From NCBI GenBank assembly GCA_048772705.1, contig JBLWGC010000055.1, positions 1 to 43,922 of the forward strand: a DNA stretch of 43,922 bases. Direction: 5' to 3'. Both the position numbers and the translations under genes were made by a program. How positions within the stretch are numbered: the stretch's first letter is position 1; each line of letters starts with the position of its first letter. The stretch is from Leidyana gryllorum EB-2025a. Lineage: Eukaryota; Apicomplexa. Below, one piece after another: positions 28,890 to 41,728 of the stretch. The notes below the pieces were generated by a model. It worked only from the letters and a program-made list of their open reading frames with translations, did no database searches and had not been told where the DNA came from.

Positions 28890-30431
28890 CCCCTCCCCTA
28901 CCAAGAGAAGATGTATCGGCTGTGAACGGTTGTTTCGGATTCTGCCTGTTCCATTGCTCGCGAAATTTTTCCACTAGATCTGTTGCCTCGGCCTCTTGTA
29001 ATTTTTGTGCTGACTCCCAGGTCTGATCGTCATAGCCGGCCCACTTCACCAAGTACTCAATCCCTGTGGGGGTCTCGCGCCACCCAACGACCTCTTGCAT
29101 TATGTAGTAAGTTTCCGTCTCTCCTGTCGGTACACATTGTCCTTCTCGCGATTTGTAAGGTTCGAGGCGGCTTATGTGGGAGTTAGGGAGGATCCCCCAG
29201 CTTTCGGGGAGGTCGACGAGGTAAGTATCTGCGCTCGTCTTCTTCAACACTTGGAACGGGCCACAGTAGGTTGGCGCCAGTTTGGATTTCGCTATATGGG
29301 CGAGGTTTCGTGTGTCTAAGAGAACCAGCTGCCCTTCCTGGAGTTCCCGTGGCTGTCGTTTTCTATCGGCGCTCTTTTTCTGCATCTCTGCTGCGTGTGT
29401 GAGGCGATCGTGAGCTTCTTGGAGCTTTTGCAGATATGTTCTGCCCATTTGACTTCTTGTGGACGCCAACTCGGCCAGGTTATGTGAAATGAACGTGGCT
29501 CGACCCGTGTCGAGTTCTAAAGGGCTTGTGTGTGTGGATGACTGAACGGCACTGTTGTAGGCCATCTCTGTGGGCACTATATGCGCCATCCAGTTTCCTC
29601 CATGGGCTTCTAATGTGCAGCGTAAGATTTGCAGAATGGAACGATTGGCGCGTTCGACCAGTCCGTTCGTTTGCGGATGTCTCGCGGTCGACATGGCAAG
29701 GTTGACTCCCAGACTGGTCATCATTGATTGCCACATCGTGGATGTGAATCGGACATCGCGGTCCGATACCATTTTGCGAGGGAGACCATGAATCTTGACT
29801 ATCTCTCTGAGGAAGAGTTGGGCCGCCTCTTCTGCCGTGATCGTCTTCCGGCACGGGGTAAGTCGTACCCGACGGGTCAGGCGGTCCACGACCACCATGA
29901 CGTAGTCGTGTCCGGTTTCCTCGTCCGCTTGGAGCTCGAGAAAATCCAATCCTATTTCCACCCATGGTCTCGAGGGGTTGCTCAATGGATGCAATAGGCC
30001 GTACGGTTTGTGGTTGCGGCGTTTCGCTTTCTGGCAAGCGTGACAACTGCTGCAGTAAGCGATCACGTCGGCCATCAACCCCCTCCAATGGAAGAGTGAC
30101 CGGATTCTGGCTGCCGTTTTATCCGCCGCTAGGTGGCCCGCCAATGGGCTATCGTGATTGTCCTGGATGATGCAGCGGATCAAGGTCGGCACGTTGGGAA
30201 CCTCGATTGTTCCTTCCGCCGTGACCGGCAGGCCTGCGACCCATTCTATGTTGACATCCTTACCTGCGTCCTCCTTATGTGTGCTCCAGTGGTTGCGTAG
30301 TTGCGCTTCAATGCCAACTTCCTCCAGCGTCTGGTCTGATTGCGATCCTTGCCCTGGAGATGCGGTTGGGGTCCCCCCGTCCGGTATCCGTGTGCTTGTG
30401 CCGAGACTATTCACTTCGTCCACTCGTTGCT
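28885..30431 (-). pseudogene. E6 pol piece (integrase and chromodomain)
   Basis: RNase H-integrase linker, integrase zinc-binding region (CSSCHAC), core (GLDFLELQ, SDRDVRF, NGLVERANRS), CGPF module, chromodomain (YIMQEVVG, LVKWAGY) and a Gly-rich tail (GRGGV) from the purine tract. It ends at E7a with TTGCT, the left copy of the duplication. The sequence is close to family 7. Confidence 0.88.
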
Positions 30432-30588
30432 TGTAGGCCGGCAAAGGCTGGAAACGGCTAATTGGGACTAGACAACTATGAAGGTTTTTCATTGCACGCA
30501 TACGACACAAACAGAACAGGGGGACAGAGATTCCGAATGGGAGTTAGTCTACGTAGCGGTACTCGCGCTAACCGGCCGACCGGTTACA
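30432..30588 (+). repeat. E7a 5' LTR
   Basis: 157 bp, the shortest LTR here. It holds the gag ATG at 30537 and ends in an ACCGG-rich palindrome. No GTGTCTC stem-loop. Confidence 0.94.
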
Positions 30589-31627
30589 CTGGTAGCAGTG
30601 CGTCCCCTACTAATCACCACGCCACCTCACGAGAGAACGATATGCTGAACGACACCAGCATAGACAACGCGAACACGAAGGGGCCGCACGGGACCCTGAC
30701 ACCACCAACGGAGGCAGTACGACAGGCAGACCTACAGTCGCTTCTCAGAATGCTTAGCCAGATAATCCAGCCACCGCCGCAATCCGCACCCACCAATACC
30801 GACCGACAGGACTACGGCGACGATCACAAACAGCAGAGAGCTCAGCAAGCTCTCAAGAAACATCATCCCTTCAGTGGGACGCCCGGCTCCCGAGGACGAG
30901 ACTGGATAGATAGCTGCGCCGCGAAGTTCCTGAAGCGCACGACGTGGCGGATGACCAATCAAAGGTTCGTGCCGCCTGCGGACTACTCACCGATTCCGCG
31001 GCAAGATGGCTGCTGGCCAAACCCAACCTGGTCAACGCGACGTGGAGCGACTTCACCCGCCAACTCATTCAAGAGTTTGACACAATCCACACAATCGAAG
31101 ATGATCTGGCACGGCTGACAAACCTCACAAAGACCGACAGCATGGAATCATACGTCTCTACCTTCCGAACACTCAACAGAGGCATTCCAACCGAAATTCC
31201 GCAGAGTACCAGGACAAACCTATTCTTCCGTGGGCTTCCGACGAGTGACAAAATGGCACTGGCCCAGTACATCGGCGCCGACATCGACACTATCTGCCAA
31301 CGAGCCCTGCAGTACGCCACCGCGGTGGGCCAGGTCAAAAGAATGCCCCCAGAACAATGCTTTGCCCTCGCACGACCGGCGGGACGTGTGGGAAGGAGAT
31401 GCCAATACTCATACGATCAGTGCGTTCGGGACCGTCGCTGTTTCAACTGCGGGGCTGCGGACCACCCTGCTTGGCGGTGCAACTACCCACGAGACGACAA
31501 ACGCGGAGCCAAGATGGCGAGAACGGAGTCCGGAAATATCACGGGAGGAGCGCGGCGAGTATTTGCACTGGACGAACAGGATTTTCAGAGTGGCCCAGGG
31601 CCAAACGAGAAGACCCTGGGCGACTAG
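30537..31627 (+). pseudogene. E7a gag
   Basis: Begins MGVSLRSGT in the LTR, and the primer-binding site (30590-30602) reads Thr-Gly-Ser-Ser-Ala. The capsid-like part and CCHC knuckle (CFNCGAADHPAWRC) are present. About one break compared with E7b. Confidence 0.85.
30590..30602 (+). promoter_or_regulatory. E7a primer-binding site
   Basis: TGGTAGCAGTGCG, one base after the LTR. Confidence 0.85.
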
Positions 31628-34600
31628 AAGGCAAGGAGCCAACCCTCACGACACAATGGGTAATAAGCAGGCCCGACAAGGCGACGGGCGCGATTAAGGC
31701 TCGCATATTAGTGGACACGGGCGCGTCGATAGCGTGCATTCATACCAAGACGGCTAACAAATTGGCGCTACAACTCCACCAACACAGCATCTCGATAGCC
31801 TCGGCCCACGGCACTCAAGACCACGCGGCAACAAACATTCTCGTCCAAACCAACGAAGGGCAGGAAATTATACTTAGAGCAGCAGTATTCAACCAGCTGC
31901 CCTACGACGCCATTCTTCCGACCCACGCCATAGCCAAGCTGAGATTGCGGATCGGAACACGAGATGGACGCAAACTAGAGATAGTGGAGAAAGCCCCAAT
32001 CACACCAGTCGCCGGGCCTCTCGCGGGAAATCAAAAAGCGGCGAACAGCAGCGACAAAATACACAGAGTGTTCTTAACCGACACCCCACTGCCACTCTAC
32101 ACCGAATTAGATGTACCAGCCAGCGAAGCTAACTTACTGCAGCACTTCATGGATATCATGCCCGACAATCTCCCCACGCCGCCAGAACGACCCGGCATTG
32201 ACCACCAGATCCAACTCCGCGAACCGCAGACGACTCCATTCGTCAGCCGCCCCTATAGAATACCTCAGCAATATGTACAGGAAATGCATAGACAGATCAT
32301 AGAACTCACCCGATCAGGAAAGATAACCCTGAGCAAGTCGAGCTGGGCATCTCCAGCTATGTTCGTCCCCAAAAAGGAGACGACAACCCCCCGTCTTGTA
32401 TGTGACTACAGGCGCTTGAACCAAGCGACAGTACGAACAGCATCGCCTTTGCCTTCGATCGAAGACGCCACACAGATGATGGCCAGCGCTCGCTGGTTCT
32501 CCACCCTCGATTTGAAATCGGGGTACTACCAAGTTCGTGTCTCACCGGAATCGCGACACTTAACAGCCTTCATCACACCATGGGGGCTTTACGAATGGGC
32601 TGTGATGCCAAACGGCCTCACCAATGCCCCCGCGACGTTCATGCAACTCATGAACACGATATTTCAAGACCTGATAGGAGTCTGTGTGTTCGCCTACTTA
32701 GACGATGTTCTAATATACTCACCGGATCTGGCCCAACACCGAAAGGACTTACGCATGGTTCTCGAACGGCTGCGCGAGCACCAACTGGTCGTTCATAAAC
32801 GAAAATCTCATTTTTTCAAGCAGGCGATAGATTATGTGGGCCACAGATTCGAGGCCGGAGGGATACGACCCTTACGAAACAAAGTGGAGGCACTCGACCA
32901 GCTAACTTACCCCACAACTCTTCGAGAACTGCAACAAGTTCTAGGGGTACTCAACTACTACCGCCGATTTGTCAGCCAGTTCGCGGAAAAGGCGAACCCA
33001 CTCTACAAGCTCGGGCACAATCTCAAACGACCAGGGGATCGGATCGCAGATACGCAGAGCGCGCGACAGGCCTTGGAGGGACTGAAGAATGAACTGCGAT
33101 CAGTGCCAAGACTGGAATTCCCGAATCCCTCAAACCGAGAAGTCACAATCACCACCGACGCCAGCCTCATCGCGGTGGGGGCGATGCTTGAACAGACGAA
33201 CGACGAGAGAACGCTACCAATAGAGTACATGTCAGCTACTCTAACACCCACACAAAGCCGATATCCTACACACGACAGAGAACTATTCGCCATAGTCGCC
33301 GCCTGCCGACACTGGCGGCATCTACTGATAGGACGCCGGGTGACTATCAAGACGGATCATAAACCACTTGTCCATCTCCTGCAACAGCCGCACCTCTCCG
33401 ACCGCCAAGTCCGATGGCTGGTCACGCTCACGGAACTAGACATACACATCGAATACATACCAGGAGTTCAGAACGTTATTGCGGACTTACTCAGCCGCCC
33501 TCGCCGCACGGAAGAAGTAGGGATGATAGGAACACGACACTTGGAAAACAATCCCCTCCTGGAAACACCAGGCGATGAGGCGCAGGAGGAGGAATCGCTG
33601 GACCTCGAACAGAAGTTGAAACGGGCATGGCGGGAACGAGTGACCGAGGCAGGTAAGTGCGGATCTGTTCAGTGGGTGGACGGGTTGCCCCTCACTGATG
33701 AAGGAACTATCGAAATTCCCAATGATCCCGACATAATCCGATCGATAATTAAGGAGAACCATGACAGTGCGCTCGCGGGCCACCTAGCGGCGGACAAGAC
33801 AGCAGGCCGGATCAAAGCTCTCTTCTCCTGGCGAGGATTGATGGCGGACGTCACCAACTACTGTCGGAGCTGCCACACTTGTCAACGAGCCAAACGCAGG
33901 AACCACAAGCCGTATGGGCTCCTTCACCCCTTAGGTAACCCGAGCTTACCGTGGGTGGAGATCGGCCTGGATTTTCTGGAGCTCAAGACGGACACGAACA
34001 CAGGGAATGATTATTTAATGGTAGTGGTGGACCGCCTCACGCGACGCGTGCGCCTGGTACCATGTCGAAAGACAATCACCGCTGAAGAAGCAGCGGACCT
34101 ATTCCTTCAACACATTGCTAAGGTCCACGGACTCCCACGGAAGATCGTGTCCGACAGGGACGTACGTTTCACGGCTGCAATTTGGCAAGCCATCATGAAG
34201 ACACTCGGTGTCAACCTCTCCATGTCAACAGCCAGGCACCCCCAAACGAACGGGTTGGTAGAACGGGCCAACCGTTCGATTCTTCAGATCCTGCGATGCA
34301 CCTTGGAAGCCCACGGCGGCAGTTGGATGACTCACATAGTGGCAACAGAGATGGCATATAATGCCGCGATCCAGGCCTCAACCAACGCCACACCGCTAGA
34401 ATTGGACACAGGAAGGGTGACCTTTGTCCCCTCCAACCTACATGACTTAGTCTCGACCACAGGAACGACGGGTCGCACTTACCTTCAGAGACTGCAAGAA
34501 GCTGCCGACAGACTCCGCGACGCTGCCAACAGGCAAACGACCCAAGCGGATCGACACAGAAAGGCAGTGGAACTCCGGGAAGGACAACTAGTACTGCTAG

Positions 34601-35052
34601 ATACTCGCAATCTAGCACATGTCATAAAGTCAAAACTTGCTCCAACGTACTGCGGGCCTTTTCAGGTCCTACAATGCACAGGCAACGACACCTACCTGAT
34701 TGATCTACCCGCCACATGGGGACTATTACCCAAATTTCACATATCACGCTTGGAACCATACATCGAGCGCACTAACCGAACACAGACCCAAACGGAAGCG
34801 ACAGCAGGGACAGCCAACGACAACAACGAGCCTCGACCAAGCGAGACAGAGGCCTATTACATAATGCAGGAGGTCAAAGGTTGGAGAGAGACACCTACGG
34901 GAGTGGAGTATCTGATTAAATGGGCAGGCTATCCGGATGAAACGTGGGAACCAGCGGGCAAAGTACGAGAGGCAGACGCCATGGATTTAGTCGAAGCCTT
35001 CAGAGAAAAATGGAACCGACAGAACCCCAGACAACCCTTCACACGCAACTAA
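31626..35052 (+). CDS. E7a pol
   Basis: Open in the -1 phase after gag (the frame is open some 270 nt upstream as well). Protease (LVDTGAS), RT (TLDLKSGYYQ, YLDDVLIYS), RNase H (TDASLIAVGA), integrase zinc-binding region (CRSCHTC), core (GLDFLELK, SDRDVRF, NGLVERANRS), CGPF module, chromodomain (YIMQEVKG, LIKWAGY). It stops before the purine tract, unlike E1, E3, E5 and E6. Over 99% identical to E7b pol. Confidence 0.9.
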
Positions 35053-35072
35053 AAAGACAGAGGGGGGAGGGG

Positions 35073-35229
35073 TGTAGGCCGGCAAAGGCTGGAAACGGCT
35101 AATTGGGACTAGACAACTATGAAGGTTTTTCATTGCACGCATACGACACAAACAGAACAGGGGGACAGAGATTCCGAATGGGAGTTAGTCTACGTAGCGG
35201 TACTCGCGCTAACCGGCCGACCGGTTACA
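35073..35229 (+). repeat. E7a 3' LTR
   Basis: 157 bp, identical by eye to the 5' LTR; preceded by a purine tract (35059-35072). Confidence 0.94.
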
Positions 35230-35234
35230 TTGCT

Positions 35235-37107
35235 GGTGTGGTCTGCTAAGCAGGTCCGCTAGTACGTTCTGTGTGCCTGGGATGTACTCAATGGAGATGT
35301 CCAGTTCCGTGAGGGTGATCAGCCATCGTATCTGGCGGTCCGAGAGGTGGGCTTGTCGTAGTAGGAACGTAAGGGGCTTATGGTCTGTTTTCACCCGTAC
35401 TTTCCTTCCCAGAAGTAGATGTCGCCAGTGACGACAGGCACTGACAATGGCTAGGAGCTCGCGGTCATGGGTGGCGTAGCGGCTTTGGGCCGGCGTGAGA
35501 GTAAGGGACATGAACTCTATTGGCAGTACTTCGCCGTTGATTGTCTGCTCTAATATTGCTCCTACGGCCGTGAGACTTGCATCCGCCGTAATGGTGAGTT
35601 CCGTGGCGTGTGGGTCGGGATACTGCAATCTGGGGGCTTGCCTAAGGGCTTCTTTGAGGTCCTCGAACGCGGCTCGGGCCGATGGGGTGTCTTCTACTGG
35701 GTCCCCTGGCTTGGATAGTTTGTGTGACAGTTGATACAGTGGGTTAGCTCTAGCCGCGAAGTCCCGTACAAACCGTCGGTAGTAGTTCAGAATACCCATC
35801 ACTCTTTGTAGATCTTTCAATTTCTTTGGGTATACCAATCCCTCTAAGGCGTCGAGTTTGCTCCGGAGGGGTCTAATTCCGCCCGCCTCAAATCTGTGTC
35901 CCACATAATCGATGCTCTGCTTGAAAAAATGGGATTTTCGCTTGTGGATAACTAAGCCGTGTTGTTGAAGTCGTTCCAGTGCGATTCGTAAGTGTATTCG
36001 GTGCTCTTCCCGTGTCTTTGAAAAGATCAGCACGTCGTCCAGGTAGACAAAGGCGAATATGCCGATTATGTCTTGGAACACACTGTTCATGAGTCTCATG
36101 AAGGTGGCGGGGGCATTGGTGAGCCCATTTGGCATCACCTTCCACTCGTATAGCCCCCACGGCGTTGCGAATGCGGTTAGGTATCGTGATTCTGGGGCGA
36201 CTCTGACTTGATAATATCCTGACTTCAGGTCCAAGGAGGAGAACCATTGTGCTCCTGCGAGGCACAGTGTGGCGTCTTCGATGGATGGCAATGGTGAGGC
36301 TGTTCGGACGGTTGCTTGGTTGAGGCGTCTGTAGTCACAGACGAGCCGTGGTGTTGTCGTTTCCTTCTTGGGAACGAACATGGCTGGCGAGGCCCAGCTG
36401 GAGTTGCTGGGCTCGATTTGTCCGGCCTTTGTTAGTTCTGTAATCTGTCGGTGCATCTCTTTTATGTAATGCTGGGGAACCCGGTATGGTCGGCTGACGT
36501 ATGGTACCGTATCTGCTTTGAGTTCGATCTTATGGTCTATTCCCGGCCGCTCGGGAGGGGTTGGCAGCTGGTCCGGCGTTAGCTGTGGAAAGTCGTCGAG
36601 GATGGTCGCCTCATTGGGTGGTATATCGATCTCTCCTGGTTCCATTGGCGCTTCTGGTTCGCCTGTGCGAGCCCCTTTCTCCGTCTCTATTGTCCACACT
36701 TGAAGTGGTATTGGTGTTGTTGCTTCTCCGCCTCTGATGGCCGCATTCTCCACCATCTCGAGATTTTGCCCGTCCGCTGTGCCTATTCTCAGTCTGAGTT
36801 GCGCTATGGATTGGGTGGGTAGTATGACATCGTGTGTCAAGGTACGGAAGACTGCCGCTTCCATATCTAGACGTTGTCCTTGCCTCGTGTGGAGTGTCAG
36901 GTATACCGTTTCATGCCTAAGTGATGCGTGTGCGGATTGGATTGTGGTTTGCCGGCCGGTTGATTCTAGTCGCAGTCGGCTCGCTATTTCTGCTCTCACA
37001 CAGCCTATGGTTGCCCCTGTGTCAATGAGCACTTCGACAGGCAGTCGTCCTGTGCCATCGTCGGTTCGGCTTATCGTCCACGTCGTGGTGAGCAATGGCG
37101 TTTTCAA
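35235..37107 (-). pseudogene. E6 pol piece (protease, RT, RNase H)
   Basis: Protease (LIDTGATIGC), RT (LDLKSGYYQ, YLDDVLIFS), RNase H (TADASLTAVGA, ACRHWRHLL) and the conserved NVLADLLSRP that ends the RNase H domain. It is cut at this point by E7a and resumes at 30431. The frame looks open. Confidence 0.9.
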
Positions 37108-38124
37108 TTGATCGCCTCTTGTTGGGGTGTCGCCAGCTGCCCCGAGGCTGAGGGAAAATCCCGCTCCTCCATCATGAATACGCGTCGGCGGGGTGTTTGC
37201 TGTGTGTAGTTATCCACTCGTCCAAATTTGTTGTTCCTGCGGTCATCCCGCGGGTACCTGCAGCGCCAGGCTGAGTGGTCCTCTGCTCCACAATTGAAAC
37301 AGCGCTTTTCCCGTATACATTGCTCGTACGTATATTTGCATCGTTTCCCCACTCGCCCGGTTCCATTCGTTATACTAAAACAGTGTTGGTTGGTGGGCGC
37401 TGCTCTCTTGACTCTCCCTATGGCTGTTTCGTACTGCAATGCGCGTGTGCATAGCGTGTCGAGATCACATCCCACGAATTGAGCCAGAGCCATGCGGTCT
37501 GCCGCCGGAAGTCCTCGGAAGAACAGGTTTGTTCTGGTGCTGTCGGCTATGCAGTCGGGCACTCCTCTGTTGAGCGCTCGGAACTGATTGACGTATGTGG
37601 CCATAGAGTCCGTTTTCGATAAGGTTGTGAGCCGCACTAAGTCGTCTTCCAGAGTCTCCGCTGTATCGAATTCCTGAATTATCGCTCGGCTGAATTCTTC
37701 CCAGCTCGCCTGTTTGATGGCCGGCCTGCTCAGTAGCCAGCGAGCAGCTGAATGAGTGAGAAGTCCGCATGCGGTATTCACTTTGTATCGGTCTTCTGTA
37801 ACGTCATGTGCCAAGAACTTGGCCGAACAACTGTCTATCCAATCCCGCCCCCCAATCTTGGTTGTCCCGTCGAAGCTATCGTGCTTCCTCAATGCCAGCT
37901 CCGCCCTTCTTTGTTGGTCTGGCGGGTGTGACACCTCACCTCCGTTCGCCTGTGCCGACGTCGCTGTCGTCAGGAAGAGTCTGAGTGTATCCCAGAGGGC
38001 TTGAATGGGGACATTGCCCGTAAGTGCTTCTGTCGGCGGTGTCAAGGTCCCTTGCGGACCTTTCGTTGCTTCCATGCCTGTGCCGCTCGGCATGTCGTTT
38101 GTTTCGTTCGGTGGGGACGCACTG
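37104..38124 (-). pseudogene. E6 gag (body)
   Basis: Capsid-like region (DSFDGTTKIGGRDWIDSC) and CCHC knuckle (CFNCGAEDHSAWRC). The start of this Gag lies in the E6 5' LTR at 42975 (MDLRSRRIP), now separated from the body by E7b. Pol follows in the -1 phase at the gag stop. Confidence 0.85.
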
Positions 38125-38281
38125 TGTAACCGGTCGGCCGGTTAGCGCGAGTACCGCTACGTAGACTAACTCCCATTCGGAATCTCTGTCCCCCTGTTCT
38201 GTTTGTGTCGTATGCGTGCAATGAAAAACCTTCATAGTTGTCTAGTCCCAATTAGCCGTTTCCAGCCTTTGCCGGCCTACA
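38125..38281 (-). repeat. E7b 3' LTR
   Basis: 157 bp; a purine tract, read on the minus strand, abuts it at 38282-38295. Confidence 0.94.
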
Positions 38282-38301
38282 CCCCTCCCCCCTCTGTCTT
38301 T

Positions 38302-41300
38302 TTAGTTGCGTGTGAAGGGTTGTGTGGGGTTCTGTCGGTTCCATTTTTCTCTGAAGGCTTCGACTAAATCCATGGCGTCTGCCTCTCGTACTTTGCCCGC
38401 TGGTTCCCACGTTTCATCCGGATAGCCTGCCCATTTAATCAGATACTCCACTCCCGTAGGTGTCTCTCTCCAACCTTTGACCTCCTGCATTATGTAATAG
38501 GCCTCTGTCTCGCTTGGTCGAGGCTCGTTGTTGTCGTTGGCTGTCCCTGCTGTCGCTTCCGTTTGGGTCTGTGTTCGGTTAGTGCGCTCGATGTATGGTT
38601 CCAAGCGTGATATGTGAAATTTGGGTAATAGTCCCCATGTGGCGGGTAGATCAATCAGGTAGGTGTCGTTGCCTGTGCATTGTAGGACCTGAAAAGGCCC
38701 GCAGTACGTTGGAGCAAGTTTTGACTTTATGACATGTGCTAGATTGCGAGTATCTAGCAGTACTAGTTGTCCTTCCCGGAGTTCCACTGCCTTTCTGTGT
38801 CGATCCGCTTGGGTCTTTTGCCTGTTGGCAGCGTCGCGGAGTCTGTCGGCAGCTTCTTGCAGTCTCTGAAGGTAAGTGCGACCCGTCGTTCCTGTGGTCG
38901 AGACTAAGTCATGTAGGTTGGAGGGGACAAAGGTCACCCTTCCTGTGTCCAATTCTAGCGGTGTGGCGTTGGTTGAGGCCTGGATCGCGGCATTATATGC
39001 CATCTCTGTTGCCACTATGTGAGTCATCCAACTGCCGCCGTGGGCTTCCAAGGTGCATCGCAGGATCTGAAGAATCGAACGGTTGGCCCGTTCTACCAAC
39101 CCGTTCGTTTGGGGGTGCCTGGCTGTTGACATGGAGAGGTTGACACCGAGTGTCTTCATGATGGCTTGCCAAATTGCAGCCGTGAAACGTACGTCCCTGT
39201 CGGACACGATCTTCCGTGGGAGTCCGTGGACCTTAGCAATGTGTTGAAGGAATAGGTCCGCTGCTTCTTCAGCGGTGATTGTCTTTCGACATGGTACCAG
39301 GCGCACGCGTCGCGTGAGGCGGTCCACCACTACCATTAAATAATCATTCCCTGTGTTCGTGTCCGTCTTGAGCTCCAGAAAATCCAGGCCGATCTCCACC
39401 CACGGTAAGCTCGGGTTACCTAAGGGGTGAAGGAGCCCATACGGCTTGTGGTTCCTGCGTTTGGCTCGTTGACAAGTGTGGCAGCTCCGACAGTAGTTGG
39501 TGACGTCCGCCATCAATCCTCGCCAGGAGAAGAGAGCTTTGATCCGGCCTGCTGTCTTGTCCGCCGCTAGGTGGCCCGCGAGCGCACTGTCATGGTTCTC
39601 CTTAATTATCGATCGGATTATGTCGGGATCATTGGGAATTTCGATAGTTCCTTCATCAGTGAGGGGCAACCCGTCCACCCACTGAACAGATCCGCACTTA
39701 CCTGCCTCGGTCACTCGTTCCCGCCATGCCCGTTTCAACTTCTGTTCGAGGTCCAGCGATTCCTCCTCCTGCGCCTCATCGCCTGGTGTTTCCAGGAGGG
39801 GATTGTTTTCCAAGTGTCGTGTTCCTATCATCCCTACTTCTTCCGTGCGGCGAGGGCGGCTGAGTAAGTCCGCAATAACGTTCTGAACTCCTGGTATGTA
39901 TTCGATGTGTATGTCTAGTTCCGTGAGCGTGACCAGCCATCGGACTTGGCGGTCGGAGAGGTGCGGCTGTTGCAGGAGATGGACAAGTGGTTTATGATCC
40001 GTCTTGATAGTCACCCGGCGTCCTATCAGTAGATGCCGCCAGTGTCGGCAGGCGGCGACTATGGCGAATAGTTCTCTGTCGTGTGTAGGATATCGGCTTT
40101 GTGTGGGTGTTAGAGTAGCTGACATGTACTCTATTGGTAGCGTTCTCTCGTCGTTCGTCTGTTCAAGCATCGCCCCCACCGCGATGAGGCTGGCGTCGGT
40201 GGTGATTGTGACTTCTCGGTTTGAGGGATTCGGGAATTCCAGTCTTGGCACTGATCGCAGTTCATTCTTCAGTCCCTCCAAGGCCTGTCGCGCGCTCTGC
40301 GTATCTGCGATCCGATCCCCTGGTCGTTTGAGATTGTGCCCGAGCTTGTAGAGTGGGTTCGCCTTTTCCGCGAACTGGCTGACAAATCGGCGGTAGTAGT
40401 TGAGTACCCCTAGAACTTGTTGCAGTTCTCGAAGAGTTGTGGGGTAAGTTAGCTGGTCGAGTGCCTCCACTTTGTTTCGTAAGGGTCGTATCCCTCCGGC
40501 CTCGAATCTGTGGCCCACATAATCTATCGCCTGCTTGAAAAAATGAGATTTTCGTTTATGAACGACCAGTTGGTGCTCGCGCAGCCGTTCGAGAACCATG
40601 CGTAAGTCCTTTCGGTGTTGGGCCAGATCCGGTGAGTATATTAGAACATCGTCTAAGTAGGCGAACACACAGACTCCTATCAGGTCTTGAAATATCGTGT
40701 TCATGAGTTGCATGAACGTCGCGGGGGCATTGGTGAGGCCGTTTGGCATCACAGCCCATTCGTAAAGCCCCCATGGTGTGATGAAGGCTGTTAAGTGTCG
40801 CGATTCCGGTGAGACACGAACTTGGTAGTACCCCGATTTCAAATCGAGGGTGGAGAACCAGCGAGCGCTGGCCATCATCTGTGTGGCGTCTTCGATCGAA
40901 GGCAAAGGCGATGCTGTTCGTACTGTCGCTTGGTTCAAGCGCCTGTAGTCACATACAAGACGGGGGGTTGTCGTCTCCTTTTTGGGGACGAACATAGCTG
41001 GAGATGCCCAGCTCGACTTGCTCAGGGTTATCTTTCCTGATCGGGTGAGTTCTATGATCTGTCTATGCATTTCCTGTACATATTGCTGAGGTATTCTATA
41101 GGGGCGGCTGACGAATGGAGTCGTCTGCGGTTCGCGGAGTTGGATCTGGTGGTCAATGCCGGGTCGTTCTGGCGGCGTGGGGAGATTGTCGGGCATGATA
41201 TCCATGAAGTGCTGCAGTAAGTTAGCTTCGCTGGCTGGTACATCTAATTCGGTGTAGAGTGGCAGTGGGGTGTCGGTTAAGAACACTCTGTGTATTTTGT

Positions 41301-41728
41301 CGCTGCTGTTCGCCGCTTTTTGATTTCCCGCGAGAGGCCCGGCGACTGGTGTGATTGGGGCTTTCTCCACTATCTCTAGTTTGCGTCCATCTCGTGTTCC
41401 GATCCGCAATCTCAGCTTGGCTATGGCGTGGGTCGGAAGAATGGCGTCGTAGGGCAGCTGGTTGAATACTGCTGCTCTAAGTATAATTTCCTGCCCTTCG
41501 TTGGTTTGGACGAGAATGTTTGTTGCCGCGTGGTCTTGAGTGCCGTGGGCCGAGGCTATCGAGATGCTGTGTTGGTGGAGTTGTAGCGCCAATTTGTTAG
41601 CCGTCTTGGTATGAATGCACGCTATCGACGCGCCCGTGTCCACTAATATGCGAGCCTTAATCGCGCCCGTCGCCTTGTCGGGCCTGCTTATTACCCATTG
41701 TGTCGTGAGGGTTGGCTCCTTGCCTTCT
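38302..41728 (-). CDS. E7b pol
   Basis: Same domain order and motifs as E7a pol, with only a few residue differences. All catalytic motifs are visible: LVDTGAS (protease), YLDDVLIYS (RT), TDASLIAVGA (RNase H), and D-D-E of integrase (GLDFLELK, SDRDVRF, NGLVERANRS); chromodomain at the end (LIKWAGY). About 1,140 codons after the gag stop. Family members are known to make Gag-Pol by frameshifting; no classical slippery heptamer is seen at the stop itself. Confidence 0.92.

Larger units (their letters stand above)
30432..35229 (+). mobile_element. E7a, Ty3/gypsy chromovirus, about one break
   Basis: 4,798 bp with identical 157-bp LTRs (30432-30588, 35073-35229) and the duplication TTGCT (30427-30431, 35230-35234). 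It is nearly identical to E7b but in the opposite orientation. About one break is present, in gag; pol is open. LTR ends are TGTAGGCC...GGTTACA. Confidence 0.94.
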